Origin: Owenia fusiformis
Lineage: Eukaryota; Annelida; Polychaeta; Sabellida; Oweniidae
Assembly (NCBI GenBank): GCA_903813345.2
Contig: CAIIXF020000002.1
Coordinates: 30,312,926-30,376,925 of the forward strand
Direction of reading: 5' to 3'
DNA: 64,000 nucleotides
Under the pieces are notes generated by a model. The model was not told the origin of the DNA, did no database searches, and saw only the letters and a list, made by a program, of their open reading frames with translations. Positions within the stretch are counted from its first letter, which is position 1. Each line of letters starts with the position of its first letter. A program made the position numbers and the translations under genes. Positions 30,271 through 41,640 of the stretch are shown one piece after another.

Positions 30271-30448
30271 CTATGGAGGCCATCTTGCATTGTATTCATC
30301 ATCTGAATCATCTAATGGGAGATTGAAGAAGGGATTGGGCACATATATAGGATCTATGTCATCATCAAATTGTGCATGCATCCAGTGATGATAGTCCGAT
30401 ACGTCTTCTTCATCATCACTATAATCTACATGGTGTTCCCCAAGATAC
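30271..30448 (-). CDS. KLHL alternative last exon 9b
   Basis: Acceptor TTGCAG/GTATCTTGG, phase 2 as required after exon 8, then 59 residues beginning MYLGEHHVDYSDDEE and ending NARWPP. It is acidic and aromatic-rich. The start is paralogous to exon 9a (MYFGE...SDD). A transcript using it would skip or read past exon 9a, which lies 778 bases closer to exon 8. Confidence 0.8.
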
Positions 30449-33400
30449 CTGCAAGTTCAAAATCATAGGAGTAGTGTGTTTTTTTGTATACGAGTTGTGT
30501 GTATGATAGGAATTGTGTGTTTTTTGTATATGATTCTTTGCCTCATGTTAAAGGTAGTTCTGCACTCTTAGAATGTTTAAGACATATTTGGAGGGATAGC
30601 ATTTTGATTTGACCTGTATATTCTACCATTATCTGTAAATATCCACATCAAATTCTGACAAATATTATCCATTTCTTTGATTATTATTCCATAGGAACAA
30701 ATCTCTCAGTAAAATAACTTGAATACTAGTAGACAGATTTTCTTCATATTTGGTGGAAATATGTTTATTTTTCAATAGTTTTACGCCAAATAAATTCTCA
30801 AAATGGCCATCACTTAAAAAATCAAAATTTTTCACTTTCAACCAAAGTAATCAATATTGCTGTTAAAACGTTGGTAGTATATTCACAACATATATCTATT
30901 TGACATATATTCAGATTTTTACAACCTGACCCCCAGGGGCCATGCTTCAACGACTTCAGAAGTGATGTTTAGACTGAGGATTGCGAAATTTATATGCACT
31001 TTTCCATCTCATCTCAATTTCAATAAACTGAAAGTATAGTTTTGAACTTAGAGCTCAAAAAACATGTGAGTAAACTGTTGAGCCTTGTGCTCAAATGTTA
31101 AGTTCTGGTTCTAATTTTGAGTATTTTGGATTATCTTAATTGTGTATTCAATGGTGAAATAAAATTATAATATATTTACAATTTAGTCCTAAATGTCCAT
31201 GCTTTATGATTGAATAACCCCATTATTACAGGGGGTCAAATCCGTCATCATTCTCATCTTCAAGCATCAAATCCTCATCAATATCATCACTAAGATCATC
31301 ATAATAATCATCATATTCATCAAAATCATCACTATTTTCACCATCACTTTCCCCAAAGTACCTACAACAGAAATATTCCCTCAACTTTTTGATTATTATT
31401 TTTACCCACCACCAAGACAAAATATTCAATTTATTTAGATACCAAGGGGTCAGTGATATTGTCAAATTAGAGAAATTTCAAAGAGGAACGTTAGTTAGTA
31501 TGGAGAGTCAATCTTAGATGAAGTAAATATCGAGAAGAAGTAGCATGTCCAAATATTTTATCTATTTGCAGTTCTTTAGCGGTACATGCAGTTCACCACT
31601 GATTGCACTCTTTCTCATACCTTTTTGGTTTTAAATCAATTTTAAAAATTATATAAAGAAACCTACTGGGGACTGCCATTTTTTATTAATTAATGATGAA
31701 AATCTAAGCCTTGAGACATAAATATATAAAACTGATCTCACTATGGTGAATGGCCCCCATTTTAGGAGTAAAATTGTTCACAAAACATAAACAAATGCTT
31801 TGTAAGAAGTTAAAACCTTTGCCTGTTCTACTAGATACCACTTTAGCACTGTTTCCACAATGTCATTATCGTTACTAAAAATTCAAAGTAAAACTTTCCA
31901 TCTACAGAGTCTACCAAATGCTTTGTACAATATATGAACTTTAGTGAAACAGTTACATCTACATCACCTAAGCAAGTCTTCTTGAGCGTCATTACTCACA
32001 CTCAAATCATAACTAAAATTTCCACCAGTTGCATAATACAAAACACTCGGACACTTGAAACTCTATCCCTATTTCGATGTGATATCCAGTACTTAAGTTC
32101 ATGTTGTACTTACATTCTGGAGAACTCCTTGACGACCTCATCCCTGTACATGTGGTCATCGTGGCCATCTTTGTTGAGATTACACGTCACTGCACATAGA
32201 CCTACATCTGTTGAGTAAGATACATGGTATGTGTTTTTTGGTATTACTAAATGTTAATGTACTGTTACAGGTCAATGATTAAATTTCTGTATTTCTAGTT
32301 TTTATCATAAAAAAAATTATTTAACAAGGCCTTAACATGACAAAATGTCACCACCTAGTTGCTCACAATATTATTAGTTCAATTCAGATTTGAATTTCTG
32401 AGAACTATGTAGATGATTCAAAAAAAATCAATTTGAAGCAAGATTTTTGACCCCGAGAAGGTCATTGAAGGTGAAATCTCAAATCTTAAGTCAGATTTGA
32501 ACTTCTGAGAATTTGTAGATGATTTTGAAAAAACAATTGGTCAATTTGAAGCAAGATGAAAAAATACCTTTTTGACCTTGAGAATGTCATTGAAGGTCAA
32601 ATCTATAATCAGATTTGAACTTTTGAGAACTTGTAGATGATTTTGAAAAAGAGATTGGTCAATTTGAAGCAAGTGAAAAAATACCCTTTTGACCTTTTTT
32701 AACCTTTTTTGACCTTGAAAAGGTCAGTGAAGGTCAAATCTTAAATGTAAAGTCGGATTTGAACTTCTGAAAACTTGTAGATGATTTGAACAAAAGTTAG
32801 AAAATTCGACCAAAACCATTATCTTTTTCCCTCCATTGACAATGTACTTACGTTTCATCCTCTTAAACAGTGTATTTTGGAACATTCCCCATTTCTTAGT
32901 AGCAGGGTCATACTCCTGTATGTAGTTCAGTAGCTCATTGCTTGTGGACTCACCCCCAACTATCAACAGCTTATTATCCAGTACTTTAAAAACAGAATTA
33001 AGTATAGTTAATATGCAACATTATTTTAAGATTTTGCAGAAGTTCTTATCTTTGCAGAAGTTCCTTATCTTCAAGAGTTGGACATTTAGAATACAAAATA
33101 AAAATTAAAATAACACATTTACTTTGCTTTGATGTTTAGTTTTCAGAATGAAAATAATTAAAAATAGAGATTTATTGTACACATGTTGTTGGAATGGATC
33201 TTTTCCACGAATATAATTGAACGCCAATGAAAAATTGGTCACTGTGATTGAAATGGCAAATGCTAACAATCTGAGACCCTTGCAGCTGATTCAATGAAAG
33301 ACTACCATTTGATCTCCTATGAGGCTATCCGCCTTTCAATGATTCCCATTTCTAATTGTAGCAATGCACCGTTATATGAAAAAGAACTGATCATGTTCGA

Positions 33401-36400
33401 CTTAATAAGCCAGGGATTTGTTGGGAAATAAACCTTTTGATTAAAAAGTTCTCACATACCCACAGATGCCATATATGCAACCTCGTGTCTCATGGGGGAC
33501 ATAAGAGTCCATTGGTCAGTGCTAGGGTCATAGGTCTCTACAGAAGCCACGCATATAGGACCATTTATTGTCTCTGTACGACCTCCACATACTATGAGTT
33601 TGCCATTTAGACTTTGCATGGCATGCCCTGTTCGCTCTAAATAATAAACATTAATGCACATAATAAGTTTGCTGTTAAGACACTGCGTTAAAAAAGTGTA
33701 AATGAATCAAGTTTAATAAAATTATATTGATTTAACCTAAGCTCTAAACTGAAGTCAGAACTTTTTTTATTAAGAACAGTGATAATGTCCAACAGGAATA
33801 TTTGAGCCTGGCCATAGGAAAACTGGTTTTATCACAAAAATTAAAATTGTGCTACTAATAGCCAAAAATGTGCTCAAGATTAAGAGCAAAATGTGCTGAA
33901 TTAAAATCCGACTTTTTGGTCTATATATGCAAGGAAAAATCGTTTAGACATAAGTCATGGCTCATTTGAAAGGTCTCTCTGTGCTTTTTAAGATAAACAA
34001 AAAATAAAAATTTGAAAAATCTGTGATAAGACTCCTTTTCCTTGGCCTCCTTGGCCTGGCTCATTTACTAAAACATTCAGACTTCCTTACAACCTACCTG
34101 TTTGCATTTTTGCTTTGAGATTCCATTTGTCGTCTTCAACAGAGTAGCATAATGTATGATCCACTACCTCACCACTCATAGTTCCACCTGTTAGGAACAC
34201 CTGGGAAAATATGCAAATGGAGAAAGTGGAGCTTTGTAAACAACATTCTCATTTTGTTTCCAAAAATAACAATACAGTAACACTGTCTTATCTAAACTCA
34301 ACTGGGACCAGTAATATATAAAGCTTGAAGTTTCATAAATAAATCTGCAAAAATAAAAAAATTAGAGCAAAAAGAAATGAACTTTTTAAATGCCCCTCGT
34401 ATATAAAAAAACAAAAAAACTGGGACTAGTAAAATGTATTTGGAATAACAAGTGTTCGCATTTCAAGGTTTCTTTAACAAGGTTGTCAATGGGAGATCAC
34501 ATAACTGGGACTGATAGAAAGTGTTTATATATTGAAAAGATTTCGGACTTAAGCAGTGAACATGTAGTAGTGTTCAGATACGGTCCCCAAATTAGTGCAA
34601 TTTTAGATTTTTTAAACAGATAGCTTGGGGGCCATTAACAAAAACTTCGTAAAGTTACGAATTCATAAAATCCATTGTTCTCTAACTGTGACATCATTAT
34701 ATGATATATAATTAATATTATATAACATTATATTATACAATAATTGATTTACGAATTCATAACTTTACGAATTGTATTGTTAATGACCCCCTCGTCTTGG
34801 AGTAACACCCAGTTGTGTTAATACCTGGGAGACTTTTTGCATACCTTGTCTTCACAATTAGCTGCTGCGTGATCAAATGTGGCCTCATGTAAGGGCTGTA
34901 TGAACTGCCATTCGTTACTTTCCAGGTCAAACTTTTCACAAGATGCCAGGTCATGTTTGTTATTCTTGCCTCCTATGACATAGACATAACCTGAAATGGG
35001 AATGGAGAAATACTTAAACCAAAATAACTTTTCACAAGATGCCATTGGTCATGTGTGTTATTCTTGCCTCCTATCACATAACGATAACCTGAAATGGGAA
35101 TGAAGAAATACTTAAACCAAAATAACTTTTCACAAGATGCCATTGGTCATGTTGGTCATGTGTGTTATTCTTGCCTCCTATCACATAAACATAACCTGAA
35201 ATGGGAATGAAGAAATACTTAAACCAAAAAACTTTTCACAAGATGCCAAGTCATGTGTATTATTTTTGCCTCCTATCACATAAACATAACCTGAAATGGG
35301 AATGAAGAAATACTTAAACCAAAATAACTTTTCACAAGATGCCATTGGTCATGTTGTTCATGTGTGTTGTTTTTGCCTCCTTTCACATAAACATAACCTG
35401 AAATGGGAATGAAGAAATACTTTGGGGATCTCAAAGTTAAGGAATTTTTTTATCTTCTGGACCGATCTAGTCCAGGTCCAAGGCAGGGAAAGGGGGTTAG
35501 GCCACAAGACTTAGATTATATGTTCAATAGATTGTTTTATGCATTTCTTCCCAAAATTATATCCATCAATATCTGTAACTTTTAATGAAGAACTTATTAG
35601 ATATTTCATAAACACTTCTACACCACATTTTGATGTGGCTAACATTTTGGAAACTATTTTTTTCATGTTTAACTATTTGCTTTAGTCCATCTTTCCGCTC
35701 TTTTATAAGAATTATTTCCTAAATGGACTCTACTAACAGGTGGGTTTTAAAGGCAGTCAAAGAATTGTAGGTACCTTTTACTCGTACAGCAGCATGATGA
35801 GCACGATCTTCATTCATGGAGGTCAGTTCCCATAATGCAAAGCCACCCCCAGGAGTGAATAATGCCACATCCCGGGTGGCAACACGTTGGTTTTGCGCAT
35901 TCGCTGTGTATTTATATCCACCAATCTGAATGCCCATATCATTCACTTCCACGACTACCTGGTGTGATCTGGGGTCAGATACACTAAGCACACCAAGTCC
36001 ACACCACCTGTTGATAAAAGAACAAAATCTGTCACAAGAGGATCGAACAGGATTTTTTGTGAAATTACAAAAAGATTGGAAAGATCATTGTAAACAATCA
36101 TGCTTATGTCCCCAATATATTATTATTGTTTTCAATACATGTACTTTATTTTTTAAAGAGAACTTTATCTTCCCTTTTCCAATATGAGATAATCCTTCTA
36201 AATGTATCTAGCCTTATCCAATCAGAATAGGTGATCACAATTCAGCTGACCAATCAGAATTAAAGTCATAGAATTCACTGTCCTCATAAAAAGCATCTGG
36301 TATTCAAAATTCCATAAAGGACCATGATAGCTACTTTAATTTTAGGCTCATTGTACACCAAATAATGAACAGAAACACCTGTTTTATCCAAACACCAATC

Positions 36401-39400
36401 AAACCTGCCAAATGTGTTTGGATTAGCAGGTGTTCACATTTTAAGGTATTTAAATTTGTGAGTTAATGGAAGATAACAAAAGGCCTGAGAAAGTGTTCAC
36501 ATTGAGAGGTGTTCGGATAAGAGACATGTTTGGATATACAGGTTTCACTGTATATTTATTTATCCTTTTCAGAGTGTAGTAATTGTTACTACCATTTGGG
36601 CCTCAGGGTTGAATTTTTTAAAATATAACTTCATCATCTTTATTTACCTGTTCACTAAGCGATGGTAGAAGTGATTGTTCTGCATACCCCCTCTACCCTG
36701 ACCAAAAGCAGCTGGAAAAAACATATTATGAAACTCATCGGCTTCATTACGTAGATTCGCCTCGCCTCCAAATTGTACAAGACTCTTGCAGGGGAACCGT
36801 ACCCGTGTTCTGTGACTCTGAGACAGGTGCTTTCTTTCCGGCTGTTCCATATAGTGTGTTGCCTCTATGACTAGATTCTGGATCTCTGGAATATCTGTAA
36901 GTAAATCATGATGCCTGGCTGCCTCAATGGTCGGCCAACCATCCATGACAAGCCTCACTTTCTCCATACAATTAAACAAATCTTTCCGTCGTCCTTTGGT
37001 ATCATGTGTATACCATTTTAATACAGCTTGAAGCAGTTTAGCCTCTGACGTAATTTGAAGCGAATCTGATAATAAATATTTTTGAAGAACTTCTGGTTCC
37101 AGATTTATAAATGCTTCTGTTTTGGTAAATTCTTCAAAGTTATCTAAAACAAGTTGTTTATGATATTTAGAGACCTCATCAAGTCCGTACATATCTGCGA
37201 GTGATAAAATTTCATCTGCGCTTTCATACGTCATTTTTTGTTTCATAAAGTCACAACATAGATCAATAGCTTGCGTCATTTGTAAAAATGATGCAACATT
37301 TATGATATCAGAGACCGTCTCCATTGAGAGGTTAATTTTCCCAGAGTATGCATATTGTATAAGGGGTCTGAATCCTGCCACAGGCATTTGTTGTAGTTCT
37401 ATGGAGTCTTTTTTACTTTCAAGCATGTCATGTGAAAATAATGCTCTGAAATAGTCACTGCATGCTGCAAGCACCAACCTGTGAACCTGAAATTAAATTA
37501 AATTAACAGCTAATGTAAAAAATACCTAATACATAGTGAGTGGGAGGGGGATGAACTCTTGTTCCTGTGTCTGTGTTCTGAAGTCTAAAGTGTTTTTTTC
37601 ATTTTTGTCACAAAACTCTTGAGAAAATACATAAAACTGGACACAAACTAAGAATAGGTAGTCAGAAACCTTTTAGAAATGTATATTGTGATTAAAATAA
37701 GAAGATAAGTAGAATTTTGAAAAGTATACAAACAATATCTCTGATCTCACATGTGGGAGGAGTAGTCGCAATACCATGAAAAATCCAAGGTCTAAAAATT
37801 TCCTGGTGAGAACCCTGTTTAGTATTAGTCCGGATGTGAAGTGCCATATTTTAAGTGAAGGTGGAAATGCTTATTATATGAACTTTTTTTGCATTTTCTG
37901 TTTAAACATGATATCCATATTCAGAAACTGTCGGATGCCCAATGGGCATCCTTGAGGAATTTTTTTGGCGGCCATTTTGAATTTTCACACGTTTTATGTA
38001 TTTTAGCCAGCATATTAGAACAGAAAACTAGCATACACATAAACAAATCTTGCTGTTTTTTTCTATAATAGAGTTTTAATATGATGTATACCAATATGTT
38101 AGGATCCAGAAATGTTTCTTGACAAAAATAAAAAAATTCAAGATGGCCGCCAACCTTACAATTTATGAAATGTCTCATTCTGTGATAATATCAAATTGAT
38201 ATTAGTGTTTCCTACAAAATTATCAATAAATAATACTAAATACATCTGATTATGATCTCTTTCTCAGATATAAAATATCTGAAATGAGTAAAAGGTAACC
38301 TACATAATAATAATGATGTTCCACAAGGGTCATTTCTTGGTGCTATATATATCTTGAATTTATGAATTATCTTCTTTTACTAAGATTTCATCAAGGATTT
38401 TCCTCAATAAATCCCCATCAGTTTCTTCCAATTCCTGTTCAGTTACTGTCTTTGTATGTTGGTTATTGCATTCATTCCCCTTGCAAACACAGAACAATGT
38501 ACATGATAAAGATGCCTTGGAGCATGAACATCGCCCAGTTCTACATACATTGCCCTCTAATACACATGTGCACTTAATGAGCTGGAGAATTCCTTCAGGG
38601 GCACAGGGTGTATCCTTGGGCATTGTTGTTGGGACAAGTGAGCCTGTGCTGTTAATTTCCCAACCATAATCTGTTGGAAGGATAAGTGGGGCGTCAGGCA
38701 TATCAGCATTTTTCCATATAGTTACTTGGAAATGAGCTCGCTTCCCATGCTGGGAAAATGCTTATGTTGTTGTTGGGAGGGATTTTAGCTTTGGGGCATT
38801 TGTAATGTGTTTTGCAGCATTTTCTTTGCCCATACAGCATATCTCACATCAGACATTTTGTCTTGACATCATCTGGTCGAGCAAACATTAACATTAATGC
38901 AACCGTAAATGAACAAAAATTAAAATCCCAAACTTGTTAGCTGCGCATGGTCTCTCTGGCAGTGATACGACATCTTGCATGCATGGAATTGGCAAGCTAT
39001 TAGCTAACAGTCCTGAAGGTGTTAAATAGATACTCACTCACTAACTTGGGAGATGTCAATGCAGAGATGACTGAAGTTGAGAAAACTCCAACAGAATTTG
39101 TTTCTAGATGTTATGGAATTACACCTAAAGTCACAGACAGAATGTCTGATGTGAGATATGCTGTATGGGCAAAGAAAATGCTGCAAAACACATTACAAAT
39201 GCCCCAAAGCTAAAATCCCTCCCAACAACAACATAAGCATTTTCCCAGCATGTGAAGCGAGCTCATTTCCAAGTAACTATATGGAAAAATGCTGATATGC
39301 CTGACCCCCCACTTATCCTTCCAACAGATTATGGTTGGGAAGTCCCAACAACAATGCCCAAAGATACACCCTGTACCTCTGAAGGAATTCTCCAGCTCAT

Positions 39401-40516
39401 TAAGTGCACATGTGCATCAGAGGGCAATGTATGTAGAACTGGGCGATGTTCATGCTCCAAGGCATCTTCATCATGTACATTGTTCTGTGTTTGCAAGGGG
39501 AATGAATGCAATAACCAACATACAAAGACAGTAACTGAACAGGAATTGGAAAAACTGATGAGGATTTATTGAGGGAAATCCTTGATGAAATCTTAATAAA
39601 AGAAGATAACTCATAAATTCAAGATATATATAGCACCAAGAAATGACCCTTGTGGAACATCATTATTATTATGTAGGTTACTTTTTACTCATTTCAGATA
39701 TTCTATATGTGAGAAAGAGATCATAACCAGATGTATTTAGTATTATTTATTGATAATTTTGTAGGAAACACTAATATCAATTTGATATTTTCACAGAATG
39801 AGACATTTCATAAATTGTAAGGTTGGCGGCCATCTTGAATTTTTTTTTATTTTTGTCAAGAAACATTTCTGGAACCTAACATATTGGTATACATCATATT
39901 AAAACTCTATTATAGAAAAAACAGCAAGATATGTTTATGTGTATGCTAGTTTTCTGCTCTAATATGCTGGCTAAAATACATAAAACGTGTGAAAATTCAA
40001 AATGGCCGCCAAAAAAATTCCTCAAGGATGCCCACTGGGCATCCGACAGTTTCTGAATATGGATATCATGTTTAAGCAGAAAATGCAAAAAAAGTTCATA
40101 TAATAAGCATTTCCACCTCTATTGGCTCTACATCCAGACTATATATCATGTGAGCCTTGAATTAAGTTACTGTGCACCAGACTCACCTTGAATGTAGCTA
40201 CTGTGCACCAGACTCACCTTGAATTAAGTTACTGTGCACCAGACTCACCTTGAATTAAGATACTGTGCACCAGACTCACCTTGAATTAAGATACTGTGCA
40301 CCAGACTCACCTTGAATTAAGATACTGTGCACCAGACTCACCTTGAATGTAGTTATTGTGCACAAGACTCACCTTAAATGATTCCTGTTCAACAATAAGT
40401 GTGAAATCAAAGAGCAGGTTAGAATCCCGGAACTCCTGCAGGCGGCTGACAAGCTTAAGCCCGTAGTCATAGGTGATGCACTCTTCAGAAGCTGTTCCAT
40501 CAGACTTAGACGCCAT
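30271..40516 (-). CDS. Kelch-like protein (BTB-BACK-Kelch), alternative last exons
   Basis: Probable substrate adaptor of a CUL3 ubiquitin ligase, the usual role of BTB-BACK-Kelch proteins. Coding exons (minus strand): 40516-40373, 37486-36648, 36007-35775, 34990-34845, 34200-34098, 33636-33460, 32983-32852, 32207-32114, then either 31361-31226 (667 residues) or 30448-30271 (681 residues). All phases agree. The BTB domain spans about residues 28-135 (split by intron 1 at EQESFK/VHRLVL), BACK about 140-245, and kelch blades from about 330, each with the GG doublet (VIGGKNN, LTGGTMSG, VCGGRTET, IVGGEST). The tail is strongly acidic. Exon 2 carries BTB end plus BACK in one 839-nt exon. Intron 1 is filled by a foldback transposon. 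I do not recognise a specific vertebrate orthologue. Confidence 0.93.
31226..31361 (-). CDS. KLHL alternative last exon 9a
   Basis: Acceptor TTGTAG/GTACTTTGG, phase 2, then 45 residues starting MYFGESDGENSDD and ending DGFDPL, almost entirely Asp/Glu/Tyr/Ser. It is equally compatible with exon 8 and paralogous to exon 9b, so the two look like a duplicated terminal exon used alternatively. Confidence 0.8.
32390..32800. repeat. About 125-bp tandem repeat in KLHL intron 7
   Basis: About four copies of a unit with GTCAGATTTGAACTTCTGAG, AACTTGTAGATGATTTTGAA, GGTCAATTTGAAGCAAG and TTTTGACCTTGAGAAGGTCA. Each copy carries several AGGTCA half-sites, including TGACCTTGA. The array stops about 50 bases before exon 7. 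Confidence 0.85.
34626..34791. mobile_element. MITE in KLHL intron 4
   Basis: Ends GGGGGCCATTAACAA and complement, arms about 55 bp with TTACGAATTCATAA on both sides, around an AT-rich middle. No coding sequence. Confidence 0.75.
34930..35410 (-). repeat. About 100-bp tandem repeat x5 over the KLHL exon 4 acceptor
   Basis: Five units, with acceptors just above 34990 (real), 35088, 35195, 35290 and 35397. Each unit contains ATTCCCATTTCAG/GTTATG, the first kelch-coding bases (YVYVIGGKNN in the real exon), and then AAGTATTTCTTC. Spacings are 98, 107, 95 and 107. Only the copy nearest the donor at 34844 continues into the full exon. Confidence 0.93.
36369..36550. mobile_element. Pogo/Tigger-like MITE in KLHL intron 2-3 region
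   Basis: Left CAGAAACACCTGTTTTATCC and right ATATACAGGTTTCACTG ends are inverted, the right one followed by TA. Internal GTGTTTGGATTAGCAGGTGT mirrors GAGGTGTTCGGATAAG. It lies in the intron between exons 2 and 3 (36008-36647). Confidence 0.6.
38360..38701 (-). pseudogene. Transposon Cys-rich gene end, left arm copy
   Basis: An open 113-residue frame: MPDAPLILPTDYGWEINS, then LQLIKCTCVLEGNVCRTGRC, SCSKASLSCTLFCVCKGNEC, then an acidic end. The repeated C-x-C pattern resembles a CXC/tesmin-like zinc cluster and follows a DYGW motif, as at the end of the relic at 14248. It lacks the nuclease part, so it is a gene fragment duplicated onto the palindrome arm; it is better preserved than the right copy. 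Confidence 0.7.
38905..39620 (+). pseudogene. XPG-like transposon gene relic, centre and right arm
   Basis: Plus-strand reading gives LLAAHGLSGSDTTSCMHGIG, then after a frameshift SLTNLGDVNAEMTEVEKTP and DRMSDVRYAVWAKKML, then RAHFQVTIWKNADMPDPPL and the Cys-rich end. GSDTTSCMHGIG matches the GCDY...GIG element of XPG/FEN nucleases. It has several frameshifts and a seven-codon deletion relative to the left arm. Together with 14248-15122 it defines one protein family. Confidence 0.65.
40154..40385 (-). repeat. 31-bp tandem repeat x8 carrying the KLHL exon 1 donor
   Basis: Donor AAG/GTGAGT of exon 1 lies at 40372. The same AAGGTGAGTCTGGTGCACAG unit follows at exact 31-base steps (plus-strand AC of the donor at 40371, 40340, 40309, 40278, 40247, 40216, 40185), with an eighth decayed unit at 40154 bearing GC instead of GT. 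The first donor gives the frame that joins exon 2 correctly. Confidence 0.95.
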
Positions 40517-40559
40517 CTATAATTGTCAAAATATCCCAACTTAACAGAAATACATTGTA

Positions 40560-41638
40560 CGAGGGGTGATCCAAAAGTCTTGGACGCCCTGCTCTAATTT
40601 TGTTAGTTTTTGATAAAATTACTTTAAACTTTCCAATGATAAAGACCAACAACCTAACTACTTTGTGTGTTAATTTCATGGAGAAATTATATATTTGATG
40701 TAGTTTTCTAGATAGTTTTTAATATAGGCACCCTGCCACCCGGAACGGTATTCACACATGACAACTTTCAGCCCTAAATGTTCCCGCCATTTCACTTGTT
40801 TCGAAAGTCTTGACCACTATCTTTCTTTGAATTTTGAATGTTAAACCATCTTAGTTTACTTCCTTTGTTATTAAGCAATCAATTAATTGTGTTTTGATTA
40901 TCATGTCATATATGACAATGGCTGTATATGTTAAATTCTAAGAAAATGACATCAGACAAGCAACCCTCATTCTGGTATCATTTTTGCTCCAAGATGGTTG
41001 CTGAAATGGAGAACATGAAAGAAATCAAAGTGGAACAAAGTATACTACGAGATATTTTCACTTTTATTGACCATGAACAGCTACCATATGCACCATACAG
41101 TCTTATGGCTCTGTGTGATTTTCTTCCTTTTCTCCAAGTTGAAAGAAGGGTTGAAAGAAAACGTTTTTTACTCATTGGATGAGGTTTAGAGTGGCACCCT
41201 AGCAGCATTTGTATCACATAAGCAATGGCGGTTTCATAAATGTCTTCCATTCTTCGGTAAAGTGGTATGAAAAATGTGTTCAAATTCATGGAAAATATGT
41301 TGAAAAGTAGGTAAGATGATGATGGCAGATGACACTCAGATTGAAAATTGGAAATTCTCTCATATCATGACTGGTGTTTGGTTGTGCACCTGCACCTAAA
41401 GTGTTTGCCATATTATAACAGTTGTGGTGTGATTTGCTTTTTTCAAATACCGTTCCGGGTGGCCGCGACCCGGTATTAAAAACTATTTAGAAAAGTAGCT
41501 AAAATATATTATTTTCTGTTGAAACTTGTACACAAAATTGTTAAGATGTTGATCTTTATTATCTGAAAGTTTCATGTAATTATATTAGAAAATAGCAAAG
41601 TTAGAGCGGGGCGTCCAAGACTTCTGGATCACCCCTCG
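40560..41638 (+). mobile_element. Mariner element, 1.08 kb, just upstream of the KLHL start codon
   Basis: Ends CGAGGGGTGATCCAAAAGTC and complement, TIR similarity about 180 bp, flanked by TA (40558-40559 and 41639-41640). The plus-strand interior has a broken mariner transposase C-terminus with YAPYSLMALCDFLPFLQ (family: HPPYSPDLAPCDF--F) and further on a QWRFHKCLPFF-like part. It begins 44 bases before the KLHL ATG. Confidence 0.92.
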
Positions 41639-41640
41639 TA

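Larger units (their letters stand above)
37826..40141. mobile_element. Foldback DNA transposon filling KLHL intron 1
   Basis: A palindrome of about 2.3 kb. The left arm (37826 to about 38865) reappears inverted at about 39138-40141, roughly 97 percent identical by eye, around a 270-base centre. Arms include GTCGGATGCCCAATGGGCATCC, split by one change, and GGCGGCCATTTTGAATTTTC. Unlike a plain MITE, the inner 450 bases of each arm are the 3' coding end of an XPG-like transposon gene; the centre holds the preceding part of that gene in plus orientation. Intron 1 runs 37487-40372, so the element is most of it. The high identity suggests it is young. Confidence 0.9.

Noticed and set aside
38360-38701. 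The 113-residue frame as a host gene nested in the KLHL intron
   Set aside because: It is mirrored on the other palindrome arm and matches a transposon-borne gene end, so it is element sequence.
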